Assembly (NCBI RefSeq): GCF_000430825.1
Contig: NZ_AUMT01000009.1
Coordinates: 62,001 to 126,000, forward strand
Source: Chryseobacterium daeguense DSM 19388
GTDB taxonomy: Bacteria > Bacteroidota > Bacteroidia > Flavobacteriales > Weeksellaceae
DNA length: 64,000 nucleotides
Reading direction: 5' to 3'
Shown here: piece after piece, positions 17,372 through 26,317 of the stretch
How the letters are laid out: each line of letters starts with the position of its first letter
How positions within the stretch are numbered: position 1 is the stretch's first letter
The notes under the pieces: generated by a model
Seen by the model: only the letters and a program-made list of their open reading frames with translations
Database searches by the model: none
Told to the model about the DNA's origin: nothing
Position numbers and translations under genes: made by a program

Positions 17372-18253
17372 TTAATTTGATTTTTTTGCTTTGATCATTG
17401 CTTCTAAAGCATCCCACATTTCCTGCGGAATATCTTCAAGCATATTAAATTCGCCGGCTCCCTGCAGCCATTCGCCACCGTCTATAGTCACCACTTCTCC
17501 ATTCATATAAGCAGAATAATCTGAAACCAGATAAGCCGCAAGATTAGCCAGCTCCTGATGCTCTCCTACCCTTCTCAACGGAACTTTTTTCCTCATATCA
17601 AACTTTTCCTGTAAATCTCCCGGAAGAAGTCTGTCCCAAGCCCCTTTTGTAGGAAATGGCCCCGGTGCAATTGCGTTGAAACGGATGCCGTATTTTGCCC
17701 ACTCTACCGCCAGAGATCTTGTCATTGCTAAAACGCCGGCTTTCGCACAGGCTGACGGAACAACGTAAGCAGAACCTGTCCAGGCGTATGTTGTTACTAT
17801 ATTTAAAACCGTTCCCGAAGTTTTTGAATCAATCCAATGCTTACCAATGGAAAGCGTACAGTTTTTTGTTCCTTTTAATACAATATCCAGAATAGAATCA
17901 AAAGCTGAATGCGTTAGTCTTTCTGTCGGGGAAATAAAATTTCCTGCCGCATTATTTAATAAAATATCAATTTTTCCAAATTCTTTTAATGCTGCCTCTT
18001 TCATAGCTTCTACTTCATCCCAATTCCTTACATCACACGCTACACAAAGAACTTTTCCACCGGTCTGCTCTTCCAGTTCTTTTGCTGTCCCCTGTAATTT
18101 TTCAAGGTTTCTTGAAGTGATTACCACTTTTGCGCCCAGCTCAAGGAAATATTTGGTCATTGCTTTTCCCAGACCGCTTCCGCCACCTGTTACTATTGCT
18201 ACTTTATCTTTCAGTGCGTCTTCGCGAAGCATCGGCTGTGTATATAGATTCAT
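17372..18253 (-). CDS. SDR oxidoreductase of 2,4-dienoyl-CoA reductase type
   Basis: 293 aa. Rossmann motif TGGGSGLGKAM near residues 21-31 and NNAAGNF for the classical NNAG site. The active-site segment reads TYAWTGSAYVVPSACAKAGV, the arrangement of mitochondrial/peroxisomal 2,4-dienoyl-CoA reductases (Tyr, Ser and Lys in this order) rather than the plain YxxxK of most SDRs; GPFPTKGAWDRL and the GGEWLQGAGEFN tail also agree. It would reduce dienoyl-CoA with NADPH during oxidation of unsaturated fatty acids. It stands alone on minus. Confidence 0.85.
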   Translation of the reverse strand: MNLYTQPMLREDALKDKVAIVTGGGSGLGKAMTKYFLELGAKVVITSRNLEKLQGTAKELEEQTGGKVLCVACDVRNWDEVEAMKEAALKEFGKIDILLNNAAGNFISPTERLTHSAFDSILDIVLKGTKNCTLSIGKHWIDSKTSGTVLNIVTTYAWTGSAYVVPSACAKAGVLAMTRSLAVEWAKYGIRFNAIAPGPFPTKGAWDRLLPGDLQEKFDMRKKVPLRRVGEHQELANLAAYLVSDYSAYMNGEVVTIDGGEWLQGAGEFNMLEDIPQEMWDALEAMIKAKKSN

Positions 18254-18342
18254 ATATTTTATTGTTTTAGTAAATTTAAGATTTTATGTGATTCCGCGAG
18301 TCATAAATGATATGCTTACAATAATAAGTATTTGCTACGGTT

Positions 18343-18379
18343 GATTTCGGGGCGGCGGCTTCGCCGCCGCCCCGAAATC
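18343..18379. repeat. GC-rich perfect hairpin (REP-like)
   Basis: A 17-bp arm at 18343-18359 is perfectly complementary to 18363-18379 around the loop TTC. The arms are almost pure G/C in the centre (GGGGCGGCGGC) within very AT-rich DNA, between the divergent SDR and GH92 genes. Confidence 0.85.
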
Positions 18380-18447
18380 AAAAAATTCAATCATCCGAAA
18401 AACACAATAAATTTAATTACATTTACTCTTCGAAAAAATATTCATAC

Positions 18448-20745
18448 ATGAAAAGGTCAGGAACCCCTATTTTTCTATTTCTTTTATTTTTTGGTTTAAA
18501 TCTTAAAGCTCAACAATTTGAAAAATTATATCAATATGTCAATCCGTTAATCGGGACAGAGAAAATGGGACATACCTATCCCGGAGCTACGGCATCTTTT
18601 GGAGCGGTTCAACTTAGCCCGGAAACCGATACCATTTCTTATGAGCTCAACGGAAAATATAATGGTGAAGTGTATAAATATTGTGCAGGCTACCGATATG
18701 AAGATAAAACAATTGTAGGATTCAGCTCGACCCATTTCAGCGGGACAGGACATTCTGATCTAGGAGACTTTCTGGTGATGCCGACCGTTGGAAAACTACA
18801 ACTAAATCCGGGAACAGCAGCCAACCCTGAAAATGGCTACAGAAGCAGATTTTCCCATCAAAACGAAAAAGCAGAAGCAGGTTATTATAAAGTAAAATTA
18901 GAAGATCATAATATTTTAGCAGAATTAACGGCTACAACAAGAGTTGGAGTTCACCGTTATACCTTTCCAAAATCCGACCAAGCACATATTATTTTGGATC
19001 TGATGGCGGGAATTTATAATTATGACGGTAAAAATGTGTGGACTTACGTTCGGGTAGAAAATGGAAATACAATCACAGGTTACCGACAAACCAACGGCTG
19101 GGCAAGAACAAGAACAGTTTATTTTGCTTTAAAATTTTCTAAGCCATTTAAATCTTATGGTCAGAAAAACTATGATGGAAAGCAGGTTTACAATGGTTTC
19201 TGGAGAAAATTTGACCAAACCAAAAACTTTCCGGAAATCGCAGGAAAAAACCTGAAAATGTATTTTGATTTTGATACAAACGAGAATGAAGCGATTGAAG
19301 TAAAATTAGCCATTTCACCTGTAAGTCAAGCCAATGCGTTGAAAAATTTAGAAAAAGAAGCCGGAAATTTATCTTTCGATCAGGTAAAAATACAGACACA
19401 GGAAAACTGGAATAAAGAATTAAATAAAATTATTATTAAAGGTTCTGAAACAGAAAAAACGAACTTTTATACGGCAATGTATCATACTTTTATTAATCCT
19501 ACCACTTATACGGATGTCAACGGAGAATATAAAGGTTTAGATCAAAACATTCATAAAGCAGAAGGCTTCACCAATTATACAACGTTTTCCATCTGGGATA
19601 CATACCGTGCGCTCCATCCTTTCTTTAACATTATTCAGCCAAAAAGAAACGGAGATATGGTGAAATCAATGATGGCACATTATGACCAGTTTTCTATGAA
19701 AATGCTGCCAATATGGTCACATTATGCCAATGACAACTGGTGTATGAGCGGATATCACAGTGTAAGTGTGGTTGCCGATGCGATCATTAAAGGAAATTAT
19801 CAGGGTGATGCAAAAGCTGCTTTACAGGCTTGTGTCACAACAGCCAACAAAAGAGATTACGAAGGTATCGGGCAATATATTGATTTAGGATATATTCCAG
19901 TTGAGAAAAACGGAACATCGGTTTCTAATACATTGGAATATGCTTATGATGACTGGGCGATTGCTCAATTGGCGAAACATTTAGGTGAAACAGAAGTTTA
20001 CAATCAATTCATCAAGCGGTCTGAAAACTGGAAAAATAACTTCGATAAATCTGCCGGATTTATGCGTCCCCGTCTTGCGGATGGAAGCTTCAAGAAGGAT
20101 TTTAATGCTTTAAGCACTCACGGGCAAGGCTTTATTGAAGGAAATTCCTGGAATTACAGCTTCTTTGTTCCTCAAAACCCCGATGAATTAATTAAAATGA
20201 TGGGTGGAAAGAAAAAATTCGCTTCAAAACTGGATGAATTATTCACAATGCATTTGCCGGACGAATTTTTTGCAGATACGGAAGACATTACAAGAGAAGG
20301 AATTATTGGTGGATATGTTCATGGAAATGAACCGGCGCATCATGTTGCCTATCTTTATAATTGGGCCGGACAGCCCTGGAAAACGCAGGCTCAAATCAGA
20401 AGAATTTTGGAAATGCAATATAAAGCAACGCCTGATGGATTGGGTGGAAATGATGATGCCGGACAGATGAGCGCCTGGTATATTTTAAGTTCGCTTGGCT
20501 TTTATCCTGTTGCTCCGGGTTCGGAAGATTATGCAATTGGTAGTCCTGCAATTGATCATGCGGTTTTGAATTTAGAAAACGGAAAAACTTTCGAAATTGA
20601 AGCGATTAATCAAAGTCCGAAAAACGTGTATGTTCAGAAAATTCTTTTGAATGGAAAGGAAATTAAAAATTTCATATTGAAACATTCCGATATTATGAAT
20701 GGCGGAAAATTGAGCTTTTATATGAGTTCTAAAGCTAGTAAATAA
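18448..20745 (+). CDS. Secreted GH92 alpha-mannosidase
   Basis: 765 aa with signal peptide MKRSGTPIFLFLLFFGLNLKAQ. GH92 signatures: YVNPLIGTEKMGHTYPGA near the N-terminus, FSSTHFSGTGHSDLGDF, SIWDTYRALHPF, GGYVHGNEPAHHVAYLYNWA and GGNDDAGQMSAWY (conserved acidic residues), then GSPAIDHAVL in the C-terminal domain. These calcium-dependent exo-alpha-mannosidases trim N-glycans outside the cell. There is no SusC/SusD pair next to it, so it is not in a typical polysaccharide utilisation locus. Confidence 0.96.
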   Translation: MKRSGTPIFLFLLFFGLNLKAQQFEKLYQYVNPLIGTEKMGHTYPGATASFGAVQLSPETDTISYELNGKYNGEVYKYCAGYRYEDKTIVGFSSTHFSGTGHSDLGDFLVMPTVGKLQLNPGTAANPENGYRSRFSHQNEKAEAGYYKVKLEDHNILAELTATTRVGVHRYTFPKSDQAHIILDLMAGIYNYDGKNVWTYVRVENGNTITGYRQTNGWARTRTVYFALKFSKPFKSYGQKNYDGKQVYNGFWRKFDQTKNFPEIAGKNLKMYFDFDTNENEAIEVKLAISPVSQANALKNLEKEAGNLSFDQVKIQTQENWNKELNKIIIKGSETEKTNFYTAMYHTFINPTTYTDVNGEYKGLDQNIHKAEGFTNYTTFSIWDTYRALHPFFNIIQPKRNGDMVKSMMAHYDQFSMKMLPIWSHYANDNWCMSGYHSVSVVADAIIKGNYQGDAKAALQACVTTANKRDYEGIGQYIDLGYIPVEKNGTSVSNTLEYAYDDWAIAQLAKHLGETEVYNQFIKRSENWKNNFDKSAGFMRPRLADGSFKKDFNALSTHGQGFIEGNSWNYSFFVPQNPDELIKMMGGKKKFASKLDELFTMHLPDEFFADTEDITREGIIGGYVHGNEPAHHVAYLYNWAGQPWKTQAQIRRILEMQYKATPDGLGGNDDAGQMSAWYILSSLGFYPVAPGSEDYAIGSPAIDHAVLNLENGKTFEIEAINQSPKNVYVQKILLNGKEIKNFILKHSDIMNGGKLSFYMSSKASK

Positions 20746-20880
20746 CCTTGTTAAGATTTTGAGGCTTGACAAGGATCAAGCTATAAAACATCAATCCGTA
20801 ATTTGCATACGACAACCGTGGTTTTGCATACATCCGGTTTTTAATTTCTGCTGAATTTTGTATTAATAAAAATCAACAAT

Positions 20881-21888
20881 ATGAAATTGAATCAGGTAAA
20901 ATTAGGAAATCAGGGATTAATAGTTCCGAATATTGGTTTGGGATGTATGGGAATGACTGGTTTTGGCGATGCAGATATGTACGGTAAAACCGATGAAAAA
21001 GAAGCTATCGCAACAATTCACCGGTCTTTAGAACTAGGCGGAAACTTTCTCGACACAGCCGATTTGTACGGACCTTTCAAAAATGAGCAATTGATTGCAA
21101 AAGCTATTGAAAGCAGCCGCGATCAGTATATTATTGCTACAAAATTCGGCTGGGAAATCGATGATAATGATCAGGTAACATGGAAAATCAACGGAACTAA
21201 GGATTATGTAAAAAAATCTATTGAGCGTTCATTGAAAAACCTGAAAACAGACTACATCGACCTTTACTACATGCACCGTCTCGATAAAAATACGCCGATT
21301 GAAGAGACTGTAGGAGCAATGAGCGATTTGGTAAAAGAAGGAAAAATCGGTTATATCGGATTATCGGAAGTATCTTCTGAAACGGTGGAAAAAGCACATG
21401 CCGTTCATCCAATTTCTGCGGTACAAAGTGAATACTCTTTGTTTGAAAGAACGGTGGAAGAAAAAGGAGTTATCAAAACTTTAAATGAACTGGGGATTGG
21501 TTTCGTAGCCTACTCTCCTTTAGGAAGAGGTTTTTTGTCTGGAAATATTAAAACAATAGATGACTTGCCAGAAAATGATTTCAGAAGAGGAATTCCACGT
21601 TTTCAGGGCGAACATTTTCAAAAAAATATCGAATTGGTAGAAGCTATTGAAAATATGGCTAAAGAAAAAAACATTACCTCATCACAATTGGCTTTGGCAT
21701 GGATCATCAGCAAAGGAATTCTTCCAATACCAGGAACCAAACGCAGAAAATATCTTGAACAAAATATTGAAGCGGCAAACATTCATTTAAGTGACTCTGA
21801 AATTCAGAAACTGGAAAGTATTGTACCTTTGGGAACAGATACCGGAGCAACGTATGATGAGTTTGGAATGGGACTTTTGGATTATTAA
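20881..21888 (+). CDS. Aldo/keto reductase
   Basis: 335 aa TIM-barrel oxidoreductase. The catalytic residues are visible: Asp and Tyr in FLDTADLYGPFKNE, Lys in IIATKFGWE, His in DLYYMHRLD. The NADPH-binding end GILPIPGTKRRKYLEQNIEA is typical. It should reduce aldehydes or ketones with NADPH; the substrate is unknown. The next gene on the same strand is an AraC-type regulator, with a terminator between them. Confidence 0.94.
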   Translation: MKLNQVKLGNQGLIVPNIGLGCMGMTGFGDADMYGKTDEKEAIATIHRSLELGGNFLDTADLYGPFKNEQLIAKAIESSRDQYIIATKFGWEIDDNDQVTWKINGTKDYVKKSIERSLKNLKTDYIDLYYMHRLDKNTPIEETVGAMSDLVKEGKIGYIGLSEVSSETVEKAHAVHPISAVQSEYSLFERTVEEKGVIKTLNELGIGFVAYSPLGRGFLSGNIKTIDDLPENDFRRGIPRFQGEHFQKNIELVEAIENMAKEKNITSSQLALAWIISKGILPIPGTKRRKYLEQNIEAANIHLSDSEIQKLESIVPLGTDTGATYDEFGMGLLDY

Positions 21889-21920
21889 TTTGTAACTTTA
21901 ATTGTTGAAAAGCTCACTCA

Positions 21921-21955
21921 AACCTAACAGGTTTTTGAAACCTGTTAGGTTTTAT
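21921..21955 (+). terminator. Terminator between aldo/keto reductase and AraC-type genes
   Basis: AACCTAACAGGTTT (21921-21934) and AAACCTGTTAGGTT (21938-21951) form a perfect 14-bp stem with loop TTG, followed by TTTA. Confidence 0.75.
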
Positions 21956-21995
21956 GACGGAAAGCTGGCCAAATTATTAAAAAGTTTAGAAAATT

Positions 21996-22892
21996 ATGAA
22001 CACTATAAAATCCATTTCAGCATTTCACAAACTGCTGTCGCTTCCAGAACCAAAACATCCTATGGTAAGTGTGATCAATCTTTATGAAAGCGTTTTTATT
22101 GAAGATGAGATCTGGAAAGGCTTTGTAAGCAGATATTATTGTGTCGCCCTCAAACGCAATGCAAAAGGAAAAATAAAATACGGACAGCAGCATTATGATT
22201 ATGATAAAGGGGTGCTGAGCTTTACGGCTCCCAATCAGGTTCAATATTTGGATCTGAAAACGATGGATTGTGAAAATACAGGCTATCTGCTGATTTTTCA
22301 TGAGGATTTTCTGCTGAGACATCCTTTGGCCAAGACCATTTCTTCTTACGGATTTTTCTCGTATGCTGTGAATGAAGCCCTTCATTTATCTGAAGATGAA
22401 GAAAATGACCTGCTTGAAATTCTACAAAAAATAGATAAGGAATGCCAGCATATCGATCATCATACCCAGGAAATTATTTTATCCCAGATTGAATTGTTAC
22501 TGAATTATTCCAAACGCTTTTATGAGCGACAGTTTATAACAAGAAAAAGCGGAAGCCACCAGCTTTTAACGAAGTTTGAATCTTTTTTGAATGATTATTT
22601 TGAAAATGAATCCTCTGAAAAAGGGCTGCTAACCGTTCATCAAATTGCAGAAGCGATGAATCTTTCTCCGAATTATTTAAGTGACCTTTTAAGGGTTCAT
22701 ACCGGACAAAATACGCAGCAACACATCCATGAAAAGCTGATCAGTAAGGCCAAAGAAAAGCTTTCAACAACGGAGCTTTCGGTAAGTGAAATTGCTTATG
22801 AACTGGGATTTGAGCACGCGCAGTCTTTCAGTACTTTGTTTAAAAAGAAAACGAATATGTCGCCTTTGGAGTTTCGGCAGTCTTTTAATTAA
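21996..22892 (+). CDS. AraC-family transcriptional regulator
   Basis: 298 aa. The N-terminal part (1-190) is a cupin-like sensor region. The C-terminal two-HTH AraC domain reads LLTVHQIAEAMNLSPNYLSD and LSVSEIAYELGFEHAQSF followed by FKKKTNMSPLEFRQSFN, the classical second helix-turn-helix signature. It follows the aldo/keto reductase gene after 107 bp with a terminator between, a common arrangement in which the regulator controls the reductase. Confidence 0.93.
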   Translation: MNTIKSISAFHKLLSLPEPKHPMVSVINLYESVFIEDEIWKGFVSRYYCVALKRNAKGKIKYGQQHYDYDKGVLSFTAPNQVQYLDLKTMDCENTGYLLIFHEDFLLRHPLAKTISSYGFFSYAVNEALHLSEDEENDLLEILQKIDKECQHIDHHTQEIILSQIELLLNYSKRFYERQFITRKSGSHQLLTKFESFLNDYFENESSEKGLLTVHQIAEAMNLSPNYLSDLLRVHTGQNTQQHIHEKLISKAKEKLSTTELSVSEIAYELGFEHAQSFSTLFKKKTNMSPLEFRQSFN

Positions 22893-23099
22893 ATTTCCCA
22901 CAGATTTCTCAGATTTTCACAGATGACTGCGCTCAAATATCTGCAAAATTTGGGACAAGAAAAGTTTAGTTTTAGCTGAGCCAATTGTGGGATTTCAAAA
23001 TAAAAACTCTCGCAGATTTTACAGATAATACAGATTTTTAATATTAGCTATCTGCGAGATAAAAATATGTTTTGGCTAAATCCAATTGATAATGTAAAT

Positions 23100-23121
23100 G
23101 AAAAAGCGGGCTAAAGCCCGC
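23100..23121 (-). terminator. Terminator of the dihydroorotase gene
   Basis: GCGGGC (23106-23111) and GCCCGC (23116-23121) around TAAA; on the minus strand the stem is followed by TTTTTC. It lies 30 bp past the dihydroorotase stop. Confidence 0.7.
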
Positions 23122-23151
23122 CCCTATTGATATAATTATTTCTTTTATAAT

Positions 23152-24489
23152 TTACTCCTGAACCTCAAAAAGTAAACGTTCTCCGAATTTCTGCTCATTA
23201 ATTTTTCCGTTTTCATAGACCAGATTTCCATTGACAAAAGTGTGGGTCACTTTAGAATGAAAATTCATTCCTTCCAACGGGCTCCAACCACATTTGTACA
23301 GAATATTTTCTTTTGCAACCGTCCAGTTTTCATTTAAATCAACCAAAACTAAATCAGCCTTATATCCTTCTCTCACGAAACCTCTTTTTTCAATTCTGAA
23401 AAGAATTGCAGGATTGTGAGCCATTTTTTCAACAATTTTTTCTAAAGAAATTTTTCCATTTCGGTAATTTTCAAGCATAACAGTCAAAGAATGCTGAACC
23501 AAAGGTGCTCCGGAGGGACATTTTGTATAGACATTTTGCTTTTCTTCCCAAGTGTGGGGCGCATGATCTGTTGCAATTACATCAATCCTGTCGTCAAGAA
23601 GTGCTTCCCAAAGACCATCTTTATCTTTCTGCGTTTTTACAGCAGGATTCCATTTGATTAATCCGCCTTTTGTTTCGTAATCTTCATTGGTGAAAGTAAG
23701 GTGATGAACACAGACTTCTGCGGTAATTTTTTTATCTTTTAAAGGGATGTCATTTCTGAAAAGTTCCGTTTCCTTCGCTGTCGACAAGTGGAAAACGTGA
23801 AGCCTTGCTCCTGTTTTCTTCGCCAGTTCAATAGCCTTCGAAGAAGATTTATAACAAGCTTCTACACTTCTGATCAAATGATGAAATTTCACAGGAATAT
23901 CTTCACCATATTCATCAATATATTTTTGAGTATTGGCTTTAATTGTTGCTTCGTCTTCGCAGTGAACGGCGATCAGCATCTTTGTATTGCTGAAAATATT
24001 TTCTAATGTCTCAGGATTGTCTACCAGCATATTTCCAGTAGAAGAGCCTAAGAATAATTTGATTCCGGGAACATTTCTAGGGTTGGTTTTCAACACTTCC
24101 TCTAAATTATCATTTGTTCCACCCATCATGAAACCGTAATTGGCGTACGCTTTTTGAGAAGCGATTTCATATTTATCGGCCAATAATTCCTGTGTAACAG
24201 CATTTGGAACCGTATTCGGCTGATCAATAAAACTTGTTGTTCCTCCGGCAATGGCAGCGCGGGATTCAGTCTCTATTTCTCCTTTATTCGTTAATCCCGG
24301 TTCACGGAAATGTACCTGATCATCGATTACACCTGGCAAAAGGTATTTTCCTTCACCATCGATAATTTGGTCTGCTTCTTCAGAGATTTGGGAATCTATT
24401 TTAGAAATTAAATCATTTTCAATTAAAATATCGCTTTCAACGATCTTTCCTTCGTTTACAATTTTAACGTTTTTTATTAAGGTCTTCAT
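23152..24489 (-). CDS. pyrC: Dihydroorotase (pyrimidine biosynthesis)
   Basis: 445 aa amidohydrolase that interconverts carbamoyl-aspartate and dihydroorotate. Metal-site motifs: DDQVHFREPG, GIKLFLGSS (carboxylated Lys), IAVHCEDE, LHVFHLSTAKE and VIATDHAPHT. The first His of the usual HxH pair is Gln here (DDQVHF), which agrees with the Bacteroidota dihydroorotase type that I recall from Porphyromonas. The length and the conserved RNDIPL and GPLVQHS-like segments support dihydroorotase over allantoinase or hydantoinase. It is divergent from the flippase gene if the prophage is removed. Confidence 0.93.
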   Translation of the reverse strand: MKTLIKNVKIVNEGKIVESDILIENDLISKIDSQISEEADQIIDGEGKYLLPGVIDDQVHFREPGLTNKGEIETESRAAIAGGTTSFIDQPNTVPNAVTQELLADKYEIASQKAYANYGFMMGGTNDNLEEVLKTNPRNVPGIKLFLGSSTGNMLVDNPETLENIFSNTKMLIAVHCEDEATIKANTQKYIDEYGEDIPVKFHHLIRSVEACYKSSSKAIELAKKTGARLHVFHLSTAKETELFRNDIPLKDKKITAEVCVHHLTFTNEDYETKGGLIKWNPAVKTQKDKDGLWEALLDDRIDVIATDHAPHTWEEKQNVYTKCPSGAPLVQHSLTVMLENYRNGKISLEKIVEKMAHNPAILFRIEKRGFVREGYKADLVLVDLNENWTVAKENILYKCGWSPLEGMNFHSKVTHTFVNGNLVYENGKINEQKFGERLLFEVQE

Positions 24490-24498
24490 TTTTTTACT

Positions 24499-24602
24499 TA
24501 GAAATTAGATGTTAGAGATTAGAAGTTAGTTTTTAAAATTATACATTATAAATAAGGCATCATACTGATCACTAATTTCTAACTTCTAATCTCTAACTTC
24601 TA
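24499..24602. repeat. Degenerate inverted repeat in the dihydroorotase leader
   Basis: TTAGAGATTAGAAGTTAG-like words at 24499-24530 are answered by CTAATTTCTAACTTCTAATC at 24572 onwards, giving a long imperfect hairpin in the 5' untranslated region. The words also repeat in direct orientation, so slippage-born repeat DNA is as likely as regulation. Confidence 0.45.
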
Positions 24603-24611
24603 TAATAAAAG

Positions 24612-24619
24612 CAAAATTA
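24612..24619 (-). promoter_or_regulatory. -7 promoter element of dihydroorotase
   Basis: TAATTTTG on the minus strand matches TAnnTTTG. It shows that DNA up to at least this point is host sequence. The leader between it and the start codon is about 120 nt and contains the inverted repeat above. Confidence 0.5.
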
Positions 24620-24975
24620 AGGTTTATGAATGAATTTATGGGCAGTAAAACAAAAAGCCCAAAATAAAAAGCTAAAAAAAAGCTGAAAACGCCTATTATT
24701 AAAGGATTTGCCGATAAAAAGCCTGTTTTCAATAAATGAAACGAAATGTACTTTAACTGCCATTTAATTGCTCTTTAATTATTAATTAAATATATATATC
24801 AGCCCTCAAAAGGGGCTTTTTCTTTTATATAAGGTAAATAATTACCCGTAATACGTTTAAACGCCTTAAATAAACGTTTTTGACGGTTTCTGAATAGATA
24901 ATTTATAGTTGATATTTATTGTTTTTGGTAATTAAATCAGAAGCCCAAAAAAACACCAAAAAACACTAAATTTCG
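24620..24975. other. Non-coding flank left of the prophage
   Basis: No supported gene. It contains an AT-rich stretch, a terminator-like hairpin AGCCC-TCAAAA-GGGGCT followed by TTTTTCTTTT near 24801-24825, and CGTTTAAACG-like palindromic words near 24853. Whether all of it is host DNA depends on the exact left phage end. Confidence 0.4.
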
Positions 24976-24980
24976 CAATT

Positions 24981-25012
24981 GGGTGTACTAATGGGTGTAC
25001 TAATGGGTGTAC
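24981..25012 (+). repeat. Tandem 12-bp repeats at the left phage end, candidate transposase sites
   Basis: GGGTGTACTAAT occurs twice, then a third GGGTGTAC continues into TTTTTGAAT. Near the right end, 60349-60372 read on minus gives GGGTGTCTTTTTTATTTAAT, similar to the third copy. This resembles the L/R site arrangement of Mu ends. Confidence 0.5.
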
Positions 25013-25160
25013 TTTTTGAATGTTTAAAGCATAAGAATTACGCATCAAAATGCACTAAAAACATAAGGAAAATACTAAAAACCAAAAGAAAAACACCCCA
25101 AAATAACCATTTTTTTTAATAGAAAAACAAAATAAATAATTGAAAATCAATTGATTGTGA

Positions 25161-25955
25161 TTATTTAACATTGATTATTTTCATTATTTGCTGATAATTG
25201 GCTTCTAAATCATTCAAACGATCGTAAATATCTGCCGGGTCCGGGAAATCGAAAACCATTGCAGCCTTTATATGCCAAATTTCTTTAACCGACTTTGGGT
25301 CAATATTCTGATTTGGGTAATTTCGGCGATTATCAGATTTACAGAGTAAATTATTATACTTATCTATTCTGTTCACTACACGTTTTAATAAGCCGTCTTC
25401 AACCTCATTTGACACAACCGCATAAATTTGATTATCTTTTATGTCTTTACTCCAATTTTCCACAAATTGACCTATGGCAAAACTTTTACTTGGAATTGTT
25501 GGAAACATTGAGTTTCCTTCGGCTTCGAACATCCTGAAAATACCATTATTTAAACCCGGTAGTCTATAAGATGGTAATTTTTGTATGAATTTCGGGTCAT
25601 TGTAACCTTTAATGTAACCTGCCTTTAGCGTATAAGGAACTAAAACCACATTATCTTTTGCGTGACTATCAATTGTGATAACCTGCGGGACTTTACTTTC
25701 AAAATTTACATTTGTTTCTAAAACATAAGACCCCTGCTGTCTTAACATTGGTTCTTTTCCTGATATTATGAAATCACCTGAGATGTCTACGCATTTTGCG
25801 TATATTAAGTTAACATCAAATGTATTTCTTTTATACCATGAAGATAATGTCGTTGCCGGAATCTCTAAAAATCTTGCAAATTCTGCGTCAGAATCAAACC
25901 CGTAATGCAATTTAATCTTATTGAGAATCAACGATTTATCAAAAATCATACTCAT
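25161..25955 (-). CDS. Phage repressor, HTH plus S24/LexA-like protease domain
   Basis: 264 aa. The N-terminal HTH region (about 8-50, ILNKIKLHYGFDSDAEFARF and IPATTLSSWYKR) is typical of CI-type repressors. The C-terminal S24 domain has the Ser nucleophile in AEGNSMFPTI and the Lys in GLLKRVVNR, so autocleavage on RecA activation is likely. A short coiled tail (NDLEANYQQIMKIIN) ends the protein. It is leftmost and leftward, the position of Mu c, and two operator-like repeats lie in the divergent intergenic region. Confidence 0.9.
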   Translation of the reverse strand: MSMIFDKSLILNKIKLHYGFDSDAEFARFLEIPATTLSSWYKRNTFDVNLIYAKCVDISGDFIISGKEPMLRQQGSYVLETNVNFESKVPQVITIDSHAKDNVVLVPYTLKAGYIKGYNDPKFIQKLPSYRLPGLNNGIFRMFEAEGNSMFPTIPSKSFAIGQFVENWSKDIKDNQIYAVVSNEVEDGLLKRVVNRIDKYNNLLCKSDNRRNYPNQNIDPKSVKEIWHIKAAMVFDFPDPADIYDRLNDLEANYQQIMKIINVK

Positions 25956-26000
25956 TTTGCGTAAATTTATTTTGATACATACTCAAATTGCGTATATTTG
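25951..26000 (+). promoter_or_regulatory. Early promoter with two repressor-operator-like direct repeats
   Basis: CTCATTTTGCGTAAATTT (25951-25968) and CTCAAATTGCGTATATTT (25982-25999) share 15 of 18 bases, spaced 31 bp, about three helical turns. The second overlaps the -7 box TATATTTG (25993-26000); TTTG at 25971-25974 is a -33 box with 18-bp spacing. This fits an early promoter shut by the adjacent repressor. Confidence 0.65.
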
Positions 26001-26042
26001 TATCGTTATCAAGACAAAAGTAAGACAAAAAAAGAAGATAAA

Positions 26043-26315
26043 ATGAGGGAAACCGTAAAAACCGTAAAAATACCTACGAAAACAAAAATCTCCTTCTCCC
26101 CTAATAATGAGGAAGAAAGAAAGCATTTAGAGGTATTAGAAAGCCTTATAAATGACAAAAGGCGTGGTGACTGGCAAATTGTTGGTCCAATGGTGGGGAT
26201 TTCACCAATGGCAGCAGAAAAAGCTTTTATCAGGGTTTACTCAAAAAACCATTTTGAAGTGATTGAAGCTTTAAGAAAGGTAATAGATCAGAGAAAAGAA
26301 CTTTTAAACCAATAG
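26043..26315 (+). CDS. Small early phage protein, possible Ner/Cro-like regulator
   Basis: 90 aa from the ATG at 26043; a longer frame from 25998 would start inside the promoter and is unlikely. The middle, GDWQIVGPMVGISPMAAEKA, can be read as a helix-turn-helix, and the protein is small and basic at its N-terminus. It is the first rightward gene after the repressor, the place of Ner in Mu. No family is recognised with certainty. Confidence 0.6.
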   Translation: MRETVKTVKIPTKTKISFSPNNEEERKHLEVLESLINDKRRGDWQIVGPMVGISPMAAEKAFIRVYSKNHFEVIEALRKVIDQRKELLNQ

Positions 26316-26317
26316 AT

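Noticed and set aside
23152..24489. Gln in place of the first metal His (DDQVHF) in dihydroorotase
   Set aside because: This is the form I recall for Bacteroidota dihydroorotases, so it is not a sign of inactivation.
24713..24720. GATAAAAA also at 60471-60478 as the phage target duplication
   Set aside because: Low-complexity match with weak inverted ends; kept only as an alternative to the CAATT pair.
24801..24825. AGCCC/GGGGCT hairpin with T-run as the terminator of an RNA gene
   Set aside because: No convincing promoter or conserved body upstream on plus; too little to call an RNA.
24981..25012. Short direct repeats as a CRISPR array
   Set aside because: Units are contiguous 12-mers without spacers and no cas genes are near.
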